The notes: generated from the sequence alone by a model not told the origin. A stretch of 64,000 nucleotides of DNA from Neotabrizicola shimadae (GCF_019623905.1 NZ_CP069370.1:3540001-3604000); one strand, 5' to 3'; positions 9,090 through 18,056 are shown, counted from the first letter of the stretch. Translations and numbers: made by a program.

Positions 9090-9480
9090 GCACGTCCACC
9101 AGCGTCATCTCGTCGAACACGGCCAGAAAAGCGCGGACAGCCTTGGCGGCCGCCGCGGGCAGGCTGCATGGGCCGCGCAGGAGGCAGGGATCGCCGGTGG
9201 TGCATTGGCATTCGAACAAGGCAAAGTCGGATTCGGTGACGCGAAGGATGTCGCCGATACGGATTTCTGCAGGGTCGCGGGCAAGAGAGAATCCGCCCGT
9301 CCGCCCCTTGGTTCCGACCAGAAAGCCGGCATGCGAAAGCTCTCGCACAACCTTGCGCAAATGCGCTTCCGAAATGCTGTAAGCACGGGCGGCTTCTTCG
9401 ATGGTGCACCGTTCGCCCCGGCGGTTTGCAGCGAACAGCAGAACCCGAATGGCGTAGTCGGAAAACTTCGTCAGTCGCAT
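9001..9480 (-). CDS. nsrR: Rrf2-family Fe-S regulator, NsrR-like
   Basis: A 159-residue Rrf2-family regulator. The N-terminal winged helix (MRLTKFSDYAIRVLLF ... ISEAHLRKVVRELSHAGF ... TGGFSLAR) is classic. Cysteines at C93, C99 and C105 (CTTGDPC, LLRGPC) keep the C-x5-C-x5-C spacing of the NsrR cluster site, supporting nitric-oxide sensing through an Fe-S cluster; C91 is extra. IscR has a different spacing. The gene stands alone, with its ATG at 9480 and an AT-rich promoter region (9481-9545) upstream. Its 3' end overlaps the convergent BNR gene by 89 bp, and the C-terminal tail rich in Pro and Ala comes from that overlap. Confidence 0.75.
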   Translation of the reverse strand: MRLTKFSDYAIRVLLFAANRRGERCTIEEAARAYSISEAHLRKVVRELSHAGFLVGTKGRTGGFSLARDPAEIRIGDILRVTESDFALFECQCTTGDPCLLRGPCSLPAAAAKAVRAFLAVFDEMTLVDVLREPNPLGPPHLAWPPALPAVAQANPGPT

Positions 9481-9709
9481 TGCATCCTATCACGCGCCAC
9501 TTTCCGCTCAAATTGCGCATATTTGTGGCATGTTTTTATCATACCACGCCAGGTCGCGATGTCGCTATCCTCTCTCGTCTGGTCGGTAGGGGGAAAGCGG
9601 GCCGACGGGGGACCTAGCGGTCGCCTCGCGGAGGGCCAGCGGCCGACCTGTCATGGTCCGACTTGACTTCGCGGGTCCGCTCGGGCCAATTGGGCTCGAT
9701 GGTTTCCGG

Positions 9710-9885
9710 CCTGTCAAAGACGTTGGCCGGATGAAAAGGGAACGCGGTGAGGTGTAGCCATCAGGCGCCAAATCCGCGACTGCCCCCGCAACTGTAGGCG
9801 GCGAGCGACCCCCGATCACCACTGGCTTTCGGGCCGGGAAGGTGGGGCGAGCAAGGACCCGCAAGTCAGGAGACCTGCCATCGAA
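9710..9885 (+). promoter_or_regulatory. cobalamin (adenosylcobalamin-type) riboswitch
   Basis: The conserved cobalamin elements are present in order: GGGAACGCGGTGAGG (9738-9752), then CCGCGACTGCCCCCGCAACTG (within 9774-9794), a CCACTGG arm near 9818, GGGAAGG at 9836-9842, and the GCAAGTCAGGAGACCTGCC end at 9861-9879. It lies 41 bp before the start of the DUF1636 gene and most likely represses that operon when cobalamin is abundant. The stretch 9481-9709 holds the regulator promoter and a possible -35 (TTGACT, 9663-9668) for this leader; nothing else is evident there. Exact outer boundaries are approximate. Confidence 0.93.
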
Positions 9886-9926
9886 ACATGGACCACGCCG
9901 GGCGGGGTGCCCCGGAAGGAGTTGCG

Positions 9927-10367
9927 ATGGATGATCTTCTGCGTCGGCCTGTGGCCACGCCCCCCTATGCCGTGACGCAACGCGCGCGGCACCAGATTCT
10001 CGTATGCCAGACCTGCCGTCACAAGGGCGACACCTGCCGACCCGGTCTGCAGTTGCTGGAGCGATTGCGCGTGGCCATTGCCGCCGCGGGGCTTGGCGAC
10101 GGCTTCGAGGTTTCAGGCACCGCCTGCATGGCGGGCTGCGACCGGCCCTGCACCGTGGCCTGGCGGGCCACGTCCAAGGCGACCTGGTTGTTCGGCGACA
10201 TCAGCCCGGATGAGGACATCGACGATCTGGTGGCCTTTGCCCGGCTCTACCGCGACCTTGACGACGGCTGGTGCCGCGCAGCCGACCGGCCCGGCAAGCT
10301 GGCCGAACATGTGCTGGCCCGCATCCCCGCCGCGCTGATCGTGACTGGCGAAGAGGTCGTGCAATGA
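9927..10367 (+). CDS. DUF1636 cysteine-rich protein under cobalamin riboswitch
   Basis: A 146-residue protein from ATG 9927, preceded by GGAAGGAG. Two cysteine clusters are visible: CQTCRHKGDTC near residue 28 and ACMAGCDRPC near 65. This resembles DUF1636, predicted metal or Fe-S binding proteins with a thioredoxin-like ferredoxin layout. It is the first gene after the cobalamin riboswitch and its stop overlaps the ATPase start by 4 bp (ATGA). It therefore probably serves cobalamin, cobinamide or cobalt handling with the importer. The biochemical role is not known. Confidence 0.75.
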   Translation: MDDLLRRPVATPPYAVTQRARHQILVCQTCRHKGDTCRPGLQLLERLRVAIAAAGLGDGFEVSGTACMAGCDRPCTVAWRATSKATWLFGDISPDEDIDDLVAFARLYRDLDDGWCRAADRPGKLAEHVLARIPAALIVTGEEVVQ

Positions 10368-11140
10368 CGCCAGACATCGAATTGCGCGGCGTGACATGGG
10401 GGCCGGCGGGCGGCCCCGAGATCCTTCATGACCTGTCGTTCCAGGTGCCGCGCGGCGAATTGCTGGCGATCTGCGGCGCCAACGGGGCGGGCAAGTCCTC
10501 GCTTCTGCGGCTGATCTACCGGTTCCAGCCGCCGCGGCGCGGGACGGTGCTGCTGCGGGGTCGCGACATCTGGCTGATGAGCGCGCCCGAAGCGGCGCGG
10601 GTGGTCGCCGCCGTGCTGCAGGAACAGCCCACGGATTTCGCCCTGACCGCGCGGCAGATCGTGGCGCTGGGCCGTCTGCCGCACCGGCGTGGGCTTTTCG
10701 CCGGCCTGTCCTCGCCCGGTGCCGACGACGAGGCGGTGATCACCGGCGCACTGGTGCGGCTTGACCTTGTGGCGCTGGCCGACCGGCCCTTCGGAACCTT
10801 GTCGGGGGGCGAGCGGCAGCGGGTGATGGTGGCCCGCGCCCTGGCGCAGGAACCGCAGGTTCTGGTGCTGGACGAGCCGACGAACCATCTGGACATCCGC
10901 CACCAACTGGAACTGCTGGCGCTGTTGCGCGGCACCGGGTTGACCGTGGTCACCACGCTGCACGACCTGACGCTGGCCGCCGAACATGCCGACCGCATCA
11001 TCGTGCTGCGGCAGGGGCGCATCCTTGCCGACGGTCCACCCGAACGGGCGCTGACCGAGACCACCCTTGGCCAGGCCTTCGAGGTGCGCAGCCGGATCGA
11101 CCGTTCGGGCGACCGGCCGCGCTTTTCCTTTCATCTCTGA
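10364..11140 (+). CDS. FecE/BtuD-type ABC importer ATP-binding protein
   Basis: A 258-residue ATPase of the siderophore/cobalamin importer class. Start is ATG 10364 overlapping the previous stop. Seen: Walker A GANGAGKSS (about 38-46), Q-loop VLQEQPTDFALT, signature LSGGERQRVMVARAL, Walker B VLVLDEPTNHLD, switch His in TTLHDLTLA. It powers the permease encoded at 12099. The riboswitch ahead of the operon makes cobalamin or a precursor the likely cargo, although the sequence alone could equally be an iron-chelate system. Confidence 0.88.
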   Translation: MTPDIELRGVTWGPAGGPEILHDLSFQVPRGELLAICGANGAGKSSLLRLIYRFQPPRRGTVLLRGRDIWLMSAPEAARVVAAVLQEQPTDFALTARQIVALGRLPHRRGLFAGLSSPGADDEAVITGALVRLDLVALADRPFGTLSGGERQRVMVARALAQEPQVLVLDEPTNHLDIRHQLELLALLRGTGLTVVTTLHDLTLAAEHADRIIVLRQGRILADGPPERALTETTLGQAFEVRSRIDRSGDRPRFSFHL

Positions 11141-11165
11141 TCCCCTCATAACCTAGCGAGGACCC

Positions 11166-12095
11166 ATGCTTCGTCTTTCCCTTGCCGCCCTGCTGTTGTC
11201 TGCCGGTGCGGCCGCGGCCTTCCCCGTGACCGTGAAAAGCTGCAACCGCGACGTCACCTTCGATGCTGCCCCCAGCCGGGCGATTTCCAACGATGTGAAC
11301 CTGACCGAGATGATGCTGGTGCTCGGCCTGCGGGACCAGATGGTGGGCTATACCGGCATTTCGGGCTGGAAGACGCTGGACCCGGTGATGCGCGAAGGCG
11401 TGGCCGAACTGCCGGAACTGTCGGCCAAATACCCGACCAAGGAGGTGCTGGCGGCAGCCGAGCCGGATTTCTTCTTTGCCGGCTGGAACTATGGCATGAA
11501 GGTCGGCGGCGAAGTGACGCCCGAGACGCTGGAGCCCCTGGGGATCAAGGTCTATGAGCTGACCGAGAGCTGCATCCACATCGGGCCGAAGGAAAAAAGC
11601 TCGATGCAGGACATGTATGCCGACATCCTGAACCTGGGCACGATCTTCGGCGTCGAGGACCGCGCGCAGGCGCTGGTGGCCGGCTGGCAGGCCGAACTGG
11701 CCGAGGTGACGAAGGGCGTGGACCGGACCGATCCGGTGCGGGTCTTCGTCTATGACTCGGGCGAGAAGGCCCCCTTCACCGCCGGCCGCTATGCCATGCC
11801 GACCGCGATGATCGAGGCGGCGGGCGGCGTGAACATCATGGACGATCTGGACAAGTCCTGGGCCGAGATCGGCTGGGAACCCGTGGTCGAGCGCAACCCC
11901 GAGGTTGTGGTGATCGTGAACTACGGCGACGTGACGGCCGAACAGAAGATCGCCTTCATGAAATCGAACCCGGCTTTCGCCGAGATCGACGCGGTGAAGA
12001 ACGACCGCTTCGTCGTGCTGGAATATGTCGAGGCGACGCCCGGCCCGCGCAACATCGAGGCGGTGAAGAAGCTCGTCGCCGGCTTCGCTGACTGA
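11166..12095 (+). CDS. periplasmic binding protein, BtuF/FecB type
   Basis: A 309-residue class III binding protein. A short Sec signal peptide (MLRLSLAALLLSAGAAAAF, cleavage about 18-19) leads into two Rossmann-like lobes joined by a long helix. The PBP2 pattern is visible: PSRAISNDVNLTEMMLVLGL, later AAEPDFFFAGW, and the C-terminal NDRFVVLEYVEATPGPRN. It binds the chelate or corrinoid and presents it to the permease. It follows the ATPase by 25 bp within the riboswitch-controlled operon. The ligand is inferred from the leader, not from binding residues. Confidence 0.88.
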   Translation: MLRLSLAALLLSAGAAAAFPVTVKSCNRDVTFDAAPSRAISNDVNLTEMMLVLGLRDQMVGYTGISGWKTLDPVMREGVAELPELSAKYPTKEVLAAAEPDFFFAGWNYGMKVGGEVTPETLEPLGIKVYELTESCIHIGPKEKSSMQDMYADILNLGTIFGVEDRAQALVAGWQAELAEVTKGVDRTDPVRVFVYDSGEKAPFTAGRYAMPTAMIEAAGGVNIMDDLDKSWAEIGWEPVVERNPEVVVIVNYGDVTAEQKIAFMKSNPAFAEIDAVKNDRFVVLEYVEATPGPRNIEAVKKLVAGFAD

Positions 12096-12098
12096 GCC

Positions 12099-13145
12099 AT
12101 GGCCGAGACGACCGCCTCTGTCAGCATCGCCCGCATGGGCCGGCGCGCAGCCATCGCGCTGGCGGCGGCGGGGATCTTGGTCCTGTCGGTGGTCGTCGCG
12201 GTTTCGGTGGGGGCGGTGGACCTGCCGCTGGGCACCGTCTGGGGCATCGCGCTGGACCATCTGGTGCCGGGGCTCGTGGCCCCGGACTGGAGCCGCGCCC
12301 ATGCCAACATCGTCTGGGAAATCCGCTTTCCCCGCGTGGTCCTGGCCGGACTGGTGGGGGCCGGGCTGGGGATCGTCGGCGCGGCCCTGCAAGCCGTGAC
12401 GCGCAATCCGCTGGCCGACCCTCACCTCCTGGGCATCTCGTCCGGTGGAGCCTTCGGTGCGATTGCGGCGCTGATGCACACGGGGCTGTTCCTGGGCCTT
12501 CTGACCGTGCCGCTGATGGCCTTTGGAGGCGCGCTGCTGGCCACGCTTCTGGTGCTGGGCGTGGCGCAGGTGGCGGGCGCCACCTCGGCCGACCGGCTGG
12601 TGCTGGCGGGGGTGGCGGTGAGCTTCGTCATCATGGCGGCGGCCAACATCCTGATCTTTCTGGGCGATCCGAAGGCCACGCATACCGTGGTGTTCTGGAT
12701 GCTGGGCGGGCTGGGTCTGGCGCAGTGGCCGCATCTGCTGTGGCCGCTGGCGGTGCTGGTGCCCGGCGGGCTGTGGCTGATGACTCAATCGACCGCGCTG
12801 AACGCGATGTCGCTTGGCGATGAAACCGCGGCGACGCTGGGCATCCCGGTGGCGCGGTTCCGTCTGGCGGTCTTTGTCGTGGCCGCGCTGATCACCGGGG
12901 TGATGGTGGCGTTTTCCGGCCTGATCGGCTTTGTCGGGCTGATGATGCCGCATCTGGTGCGGCTGGTGGCCGGGGGCAACAACGCCGTGGTGCTGCCGGG
13001 TTCGGCCTTTGCAGGGGCGGTGTTCCTGATCTGGGCCGATGCTGTCGCCCGCGTGGTGATGGCGCCCGAAGACCTGCCCATCGGCGTGGTGACGGGTCTG
13101 TGCGGCGGCATCTTCTTCATCTGGCTGATGTCGCGGCGGCGCTAG
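12099..13145 (+). CDS. FecCD/BtuC-type ABC importer permease
   Basis: A 348-residue permease of the FecCD family with roughly ten hydrophobic segments. Family motifs seen: IRFPRVVLAGLVGAGLGIVG, ALQAVTRNPLADPHLLGISSGGAFGA, and the coupling region near LGDETAATLGIP. Its ATG is 3 bp after the binding-protein stop. A dimer with two copies of the ATPase would form the importer. It ends the riboswitch operon; the next gene (GH127) has its own promoter candidate. Confidence 0.9.
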   Translation: MAETTASVSIARMGRRAAIALAAAGILVLSVVVAVSVGAVDLPLGTVWGIALDHLVPGLVAPDWSRAHANIVWEIRFPRVVLAGLVGAGLGIVGAALQAVTRNPLADPHLLGISSGGAFGAIAALMHTGLFLGLLTVPLMAFGGALLATLLVLGVAQVAGATSADRLVLAGVAVSFVIMAAANILIFLGDPKATHTVVFWMLGGLGLAQWPHLLWPLAVLVPGGLWLMTQSTALNAMSLGDETAATLGIPVARFRLAVFVVAALITGVMVAFSGLIGFVGLMMPHLVRLVAGGNNAVVLPGSAFAGAVFLIWADAVARVVMAPEDLPIGVVTGLCGGIFFIWLMSRRR

Positions 13146-13182
13146 CCCGCAGTGCATCGCGCCGCCCCTGGACGGGATGCGC

Positions 13183-13212
13183 TTGACAGGGGGGCCGGGA
13201 CGGTCACTGTCC
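13183..13212 (+). promoter_or_regulatory. candidate sigma-70-type promoter for the GH127 gene
   Basis: TTGACA at 13183-13188 is a consensus -35. The matching -10 position (about 13206-13211, ACTGTC) is weak. It lies 84 bp before the GH127 start, which has a strong GGGGAGGAG ribosome-binding site. Support is the -35 box and position only. Confidence 0.3.
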
Positions 13213-13271
13213 TGTCTCAAGCTGTCCGCCGAGCCGGGCCGGGCAGGGACGCAAGCCACCGGGGAGGAGCC

Positions 13272-15158
13272 ATGCGCCGCTATTCATCCGTCCCCTTCGC
13301 CGATGTGACGATCACCGGCGGTTTCTGGTCCGAACGCCTGGACACCGTGCTGCGCACGACGATCCCCAGCCAGCACGCCCAGCTTGAGAAGTACAACGTC
13401 CTGGAAAGCCTGAAGCTGCCCCAGCCCGTGCCCCCCTTGACCTTCAAGCCGCATGCCAACGGGTTCTCGACCCAGATTTTCTGGGACAGCGACGTGGGCA
13501 AGTGGATCGAGGCCGCTTCCTACGCCCTGTCGCATCGCCGCGACCCGGTGATCGAGGCGCAGATCGAGGCGATCACCGACGATCTGGAAAAGGCGCAGGA
13601 GCCCGACGGGTACGTCAACTGCTGGTATCTGGAACGCGAGCCGCAGAACCGCTGGACGAACCTGCGCGACAATCACGAGCTTTACAACCTGGGCCACCTG
13701 CTGGAGGGCGCGGTCGCCTACATGCGCGCCACCGGCCGCGACCGGCTGATGAAGGTGATGGAACGCGCCTTCGACCATGTCGCCACGGTCTTCGGCACCA
13801 GGCCGGGCCAGAAGCGCGGCTATTGCGGCCACCCCGAGGTGGAGCTGGCTCTCATCAAGGCCTGGCACGCCACGGGCCAGCGCAAGTACCTGGACCTCGC
13901 CAGCTATTTCGTGGACGAGCGCGGCCGCCAGCCACATTACTTCGACATCGAGCGCGATGCGCGGGGCGAACCGGCCGGCAAGTACGGCCAGGGCACCTAT
14001 GAATACAGCCAGTCCCACCTGCCCGTGCGCGAGCAGACCAAGGTGGTGGGCCATGCCGTGCGGGCCTTCTACCTGTACACCGCCATGGCCGACCTTGCCG
14101 CCGAACACGACGATGCCGCGCTGCGCCGCACCTGCGAAACCCTGTGGCAGGACGTGACCTCGACCCGGATGTATGTGACCGGCGGCTTCGGCCCCTCGGA
14201 GCGCAACGAGGGCTTCACCGAAGACTACGACCTGCCCAACGACACCGCCTATGCCGAAACCTGCGCCAGCGTGGCCATGGTGTTCTGGGCGGCGCGGATG
14301 CTGAACCTGGACTTGGACGGCCAGTATGCCGACCTTCTGGAACTGGCGCTGTACAACAACGCGCTGGCCGGCCTGTCGCGCGAGGGCGACACCTACTTCT
14401 ACGACAACAAGCTGGAAAGCGACGGCAGCCACCGCCGGTGGGATTGGCACCCCTGCCCCTGTTGCACGATGAACGTGGCCCGTCTGGTGGCCTCGATCGG
14501 CGGCTATGTCTTCGGTCTGGCCAAGGACGAGGTGGCAATCCACCTGTACGGCGGGGCGAAGGCCGACCTGCCCGTCGCGGGCGGCACGGTCCGCATCGCG
14601 GAAACCTCGAACTACCCTTGGGAAGGCACGATCCGCGTGGCGGTCGATCCCGATGCCGCGCGCCGCTTCACCCTGTCGCTGCGCATCCCGTCCTGGTGCG
14701 CCGGGGCGCGGGCAAGGGTGAACGGCGCCGATGTGCCCGTCACCCCCGAACGCGGCTATCTGCGGCTGACGCGCGACTGGATGCCGGGCGATGTGGTCGA
14801 GCTTGACCTGCCCATGCCGCCGCAGCGCCTTTGGGCGCACCCGGAAGTAAAGGCCGATGTGGGCCGTGTGGCACTGCGCCGTGGCCCGCTGGTCTTCTGC
14901 TTCGAAGGGCAGGATCAGGATGCGCCCCTGCACCGCCTGCGCCTGCCGCGCGACGCCGCGCTGCACGCCGAATTCCGTGGCGACATGCTGGGCGGCATCT
15001 CGGTCATTCGCGCCGAAGGCTCTGCCGTGACAGAGCCAAGCCCCGCGCTTTACCGCACCGCACCCCCGGCCGAGGCGCACTCGCCGCTGCTGGCGGTGCC
15101 CTACTACATCTGGTGCAATCGCGGCCCGAACCCGATGCAGGTCTGGATGCGGGAATGA
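13272..15158 (+). CDS. GH127 beta-L-arabinofuranosidase
   Basis: A 628-residue glycoside hydrolase of family 127 (formerly DUF1680). Start ATG 13272 has GGGGAGGAG upstream; in-frame sequence before it is non-coding in character. GH127 enzymes use a zinc-held cysteine nucleophile, and the ligand set of Bifidobacterium HypBA1 (Glu, Cys, Cys-Cys) is matched by E329 and C331 (AETC) and C397-C398 (HPCPCC). The N-terminal (alpha/alpha)6 barrel motifs NCWYLER and NHELYNLGHLLEG are present. No signal peptide, so it works in the cytoplasm on imported arabinofuranosides. It converges on the sugar importer operon, 13 bp from the ATPase stop. Confidence 0.9.
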   Translation: MRRYSSVPFADVTITGGFWSERLDTVLRTTIPSQHAQLEKYNVLESLKLPQPVPPLTFKPHANGFSTQIFWDSDVGKWIEAASYALSHRRDPVIEAQIEAITDDLEKAQEPDGYVNCWYLEREPQNRWTNLRDNHELYNLGHLLEGAVAYMRATGRDRLMKVMERAFDHVATVFGTRPGQKRGYCGHPEVELALIKAWHATGQRKYLDLASYFVDERGRQPHYFDIERDARGEPAGKYGQGTYEYSQSHLPVREQTKVVGHAVRAFYLYTAMADLAAEHDDAALRRTCETLWQDVTSTRMYVTGGFGPSERNEGFTEDYDLPNDTAYAETCASVAMVFWAARMLNLDLDGQYADLLELALYNNALAGLSREGDTYFYDNKLESDGSHRRWDWHPCPCCTMNVARLVASIGGYVFGLAKDEVAIHLYGGAKADLPVAGGTVRIAETSNYPWEGTIRVAVDPDAARRFTLSLRIPSWCAGARARVNGADVPVTPERGYLRLTRDWMPGDVVELDLPMPPQRLWAHPEVKADVGRVALRRGPLVFCFEGQDQDAPLHRLRLPRDAALHAEFRGDMLGGISVIRAEGSAVTEPSPALYRTAPPAEAHSPLLAVPYYIWCNRGPNPMQVWMRE

Positions 15159-15171
15159 TCAGGCGAAGGGC

Positions 15172-16269
15172 TCAGGCCGCCTCCGTGGTCTGCGTCCAGG
15201 CAAGGCCCTTGTCGTCAAAGACATGGGCCTTTTCCGTGTCGATCGACAGGGACACGGTTTCGCCCGGCTCGACCTTAACCCCACCATCGGACTCAACGAT
15301 CATCGGGCCAAGCGCGGTGTCCACATAGGTGTAGCTGGTGTTGCCCAGGTACTCGACGACCGAGACCCGGCCCGCAATCTGGCCGCCTCCCTCCGAGGTC
15401 AGCTTCACATGTTCGGGCCGTATGCCCAGTTCCACCGCGCGTTCGCCGGTAAAGCCCGGCACGGCGCGCGGGGGCAGCGCCAGCGCGATGTCATCGCCCA
15501 TGGTCAGGGTCAGGCCGCCCGATCCGGCGCGGGCACGGGCCGGAAGGAAGTTCATCGCCGGCGAGCCGATGAAGCCCGCCACAAATCGGTTGGCCGGGCG
15601 GTTGTACAGTTCCCACGGGCTGCCGGCCTGGCTGATCACGCCCTTGTCCAGAACGACGATCTGGTCGGCCAGGGTCATCGCCTCCACCTGATCATGCGTC
15701 ACATAGATCATCGTTGTCTTCAGGTCGTTGTGCAGCTTGGCCAGTTCCAGCCGCATCTGCACCCGCAGAAGCGCGTCCAGGTTCGACAGCGGCTCGTCGA
15801 ACAGGAAGACCTGCGGATCGCGCACCAGCGCCCGCCCGATGGCAACCCGCTGGCGCTGGCCGCCGGACAGTTGCGCCGGCTTGCGTTCCAGCAGCTCCTC
15901 CAGATGCAGCATCTTCGCGATGCGCGCCGCCATTTCCCGCTGTTTCGCCTTGGGCTCCCGCGCCAGCGACATCGAAAAGCAGATGTTCTCGGCCACGGTC
16001 AGATGCGGATAAAGGGCGTAGTTCTGGAACACCATCGCCACGCCGCGCGCCTTCGGCTCCAGATGCGTCACCTCACGCGTGCCGATGCGGATGGTGCCGT
16101 CGCTGACCGTCTCCAGCCCGGCAATCATGCGCAGCATCGTCGACTTGCCGCAGCCCGAAGGTCCCAGAAGCGCGGTGAAGGATCCGTCCGGCACAGACAG
16201 GTTCAGTCCCCGGATCACCTCATGCCCGCCAAAGCGCTTGGAGATGCCCGCCAATTCCACCGAAGCCAT
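15172..16269 (-). CDS. sugar ABC importer ATP-binding protein (UgpC/MsmK/MalK-like)
   Basis: A 365-residue CUT1-class ATPase. Seen: Walker A GPSGCGKST (about 38-46), Q-loop VFQNYALYPHL, signature [15 protein letters not shown], Walker B VFLFDEPLSNLD, switch His in YVTHDQVEAM, and the C-terminal TOBE/OB regulatory domain (AVELGIRPEHVKL ... VSLSIDTEKAHVFD). It energises the two permeases encoded upstream. Such ATPases often serve several importers. It is the last gene of the minus-strand operon and ends 13 bp from the convergent GH127 gene. Confidence 0.92.
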   Translation of the reverse strand: MASVELAGISKRFGGHEVIRGLNLSVPDGSFTALLGPSGCGKSTMLRMIAGLETVSDGTIRIGTREVTHLEPKARGVAMVFQNYALYPHLTVAENICFSMSLAREPKAKQREMAARIAKMLHLEELLERKPAQLSGGQRQRVAIGRALVRDPQVFLFDEPLSNLDALLRVQMRLELAKLHNDLKTTMIYVTHDQVEAMTLADQIVVLDKGVISQAGSPWELYNRPANRFVAGFIGSPAMNFLPARARAGSGGLTLTMGDDIALALPPRAVPGFTGERAVELGIRPEHVKLTSEGGGQIAGRVSVVEYLGNTSYTYVDTALGPMIVESDGGVKVEPGETVSLSIDTEKAHVFDDKGLAWTQTTEAA

Positions 16270-16272
16270 GTC

Positions 16273-17121
16273 TTACCCCTTGATCCCGGCTGAAAGCGTG
16301 ATGGCCTGCGTGACCCGACGCTGGAACAGAAGATAGGCCAGCGCCACCGGCAGGCTGGCCAGAACCGCGCCTGACAGAAGCCGTCCATAGAACACGCCAA
16401 AGGCATCCTGCACGGCGGCGATCCCCACCGTGACGGTCATCATCTTCTCGTCCTGCGCGGCCAGGAACGGCCACAGGAAGCTGTTCCAGGCACCGATGAA
16501 GGTGATGATGGCCAGCGCCGTAGTCACGCCCCAGTTCATCGGCAGGAACAGCCGGAACAAAAGCTGGAACTCGGTCGCCCCGTCCATCACCGCCGCCTCG
16601 CGGAACTCCTTGGGCAGGCCGTCGAAGAACTGCTTGTAGACGATCACCGTCACCGGCGCGATCAGCATGGGCAGCACGATCCCGGCATGGGTGTTCAGAA
16701 GCTGCACGCCCGCGATGATGATGAAGTGGTTCACGATCAGGGCCGAGATCGGCACCATGAAGCTGGCCAGGATCATCCACCACAGCGCCTTGCGCCCCGG
16801 AAAGCGCAGCTGCGAGATGGCATAGCCGGTGCAGGCCGACATGAAGACCACGATCACCGTCACCGAAACCGCCACGATGGTCGAGTTCAGGTACCAGTAC
16901 GGCAACCGCGAGGTCTGGATGTTGAACAGGAAGTTGGTGAAGGTCGGATCCTGCGGCAGCAGGGCAAAGTCCTTCACCGTCTGGTCGTCATAGCGCACAG
17001 AGGTGGCCATCGCCCAGTAGACCGGAAAGAACCAAACCGCCGCCGCGATCAGCGTCAGCAGCGTCAGAAGCACGCCTCCGGCATCCAGGCGCCGGTGTTG
17101 GGTCGAACGGGTCTCGCTCAT
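16273..17121 (-). CDS. sugar ABC importer permease, MalG/UgpE type
   Basis: A 282-residue CUT1 permease with about six membrane segments. The start is ATG 17121, which overlaps the stop of the partner permease by 4 bp. The EAA coupling loop is EFREAAVMDGATEFQLLFRLFLP, followed by the typical FIGAWNSFLWP segment. It pairs with the MalF-like subunit to form the channel. The high similarity of layout to oligosaccharide importers and the surrounding arabinofuranosidases suggest arabino-oligosaccharides as cargo, which is an inference from context. Confidence 0.9.
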   Translation of the reverse strand: MSETRSTQHRRLDAGGVLLTLLTLIAAAVWFFPVYWAMATSVRYDDQTVKDFALLPQDPTFTNFLFNIQTSRLPYWYLNSTIVAVSVTVIVVFMSACTGYAISQLRFPGRKALWWMILASFMVPISALIVNHFIIIAGVQLLNTHAGIVLPMLIAPVTVIVYKQFFDGLPKEFREAAVMDGATEFQLLFRLFLPMNWGVTTALAIITFIGAWNSFLWPFLAAQDEKMMTVTVGIAAVQDAFGVFYGRLLSGAVLASLPVALAYLLFQRRVTQAITLSAGIKG

Positions 17122-17996
17122 CTCTGCCCCCGGATGCGCAGGATCTGGAACTGCAGGACCGAGAAGGTCACCACGATGACGAACAGCGCCAGCGCAATGG
17201 TCGCCGAATAGCCGCCCGCGTTCTTCTGGAACGCCTGTTCGTAAATGTACTGCACCAGCACCATCGTCGCCTGCGTCCGCCCGCCCACGGCGAACAGGTA
17301 GACCTGGTCGAAGATCTTCAGCTGCAGGATCAGCTGGATGGTCAGGCACAGCACGGTCACCGGCCAGATCAGCGGCCAGGTCACGCGGGTGAACATCTGC
17401 CACCGTGTCGCCCCGTCCAGCTGCGCAGCCTCGTACAACTCGGCCGGGATGTTGCGGAGCCCCGCCAGGAACAGCAGGATGGAAAACCCGTTGGTCCACC
17501 AGATGGTGATGACCGCCACGCCCGGCATGAACCAGGGGATCGTGCGCCACACGTTCACCGGGCGGCCCGCGACCCATTCGATCGCGCCCTGCAGCATCCC
17601 GAACTGCACGTTGGTCATCCAGTCCCAGATCACATAGACCACGGTGACCGGCAGGATATAGGGCAGGAAGAACGCCGCCAGGATCACGCTTTGCAGCCAG
17701 CCTTTCAGCCGGCTCACCATCAGCGCGATCAGCAGCGCCACCGCCGTGCCCGGCACCACCGTCAGGGCCACGAAATAGGCCGTGTTCCACACCGCCTTGC
17801 GGAACACCGGGTCCTTGAACATGCGGACATAGTTCTTGAAGCCCACATACTTGCCTTCGCCGATCAGCGGCGCATCGGTGAAGCTGAGCCGCACCATCTG
17901 GATCGTCGGATAGACGAACATCCAGCCGTAGATGACGACGAACGGCAGGATCAGCACGAAGGCTGCCAGCAGTTCTGACCTTCGGTTTCTAAGCAT
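17118..17996 (-). CDS. sugar ABC importer permease, MalF/UgpA type
   Basis: A 292-residue CUT1 permease. The N-terminal helix (AAFVLILPFVVIYGWMFVYPTI), then SFTDAPLIG and the EAA loop ELYEAAQLDGATRWQMFTRVTWPLI identify the family. It begins 60 bp after the binding-protein gene, with a hairpin in the gap. It would assemble with the MalG-type subunit and a dimer of the UgpC-like ATPase. Confidence 0.9.
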   Translation of the reverse strand: MLRNRRSELLAAFVLILPFVVIYGWMFVYPTIQMVRLSFTDAPLIGEGKYVGFKNYVRMFKDPVFRKAVWNTAYFVALTVVPGTAVALLIALMVSRLKGWLQSVILAAFFLPYILPVTVVYVIWDWMTNVQFGMLQGAIEWVAGRPVNVWRTIPWFMPGVAVITIWWTNGFSILLFLAGLRNIPAELYEAAQLDGATRWQMFTRVTWPLIWPVTVLCLTIQLILQLKIFDQVYLFAVGGRTQATMVLVQYIYEQAFQKNAGGYSATIALALFVIVVTFSVLQFQILRIRGQR

Positions 17997-18020
17997 CGGG
18001 ACCCGCGCCGGAAAAGGGAA

Positions 18021-18050
18021 CCCCGGCAGGCCGTCACCAGCCTGCCGGGG
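18021..18050 (-). terminator. intercistronic hairpin between binding-protein and permease genes
   Basis: A perfect 10-bp stem (CCCCGGCAGG / CCTGCCGGGG) with a 10-base loop starts 6 bp after the stop of the sugar-binding-protein gene. On the minus strand it is followed by GGTTCCCTTTTCC. It probably attenuates read-through into the permease genes or protects the upstream mRNA; the same arrangement occurs at 5885 and 57234. Confidence 0.65.
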
Positions 18051-18056
18051 TGGGGA

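Noticed and set aside
10998-13259. A 753-codon open frame on the minus strand
   Set aside because: It is antisense to the BtuF- and FecCD-like genes and has the Arg/His/Gln-rich composition typical of shadow frames in GC-rich DNA.
16273-17790. A 505-codon reading of the MalG-like permease gene
   Set aside because: The first half is antisense-like and overlaps the MalF-like gene in another frame; ATG 17121 with a 4-bp overlap gives a normal 282-residue permease.
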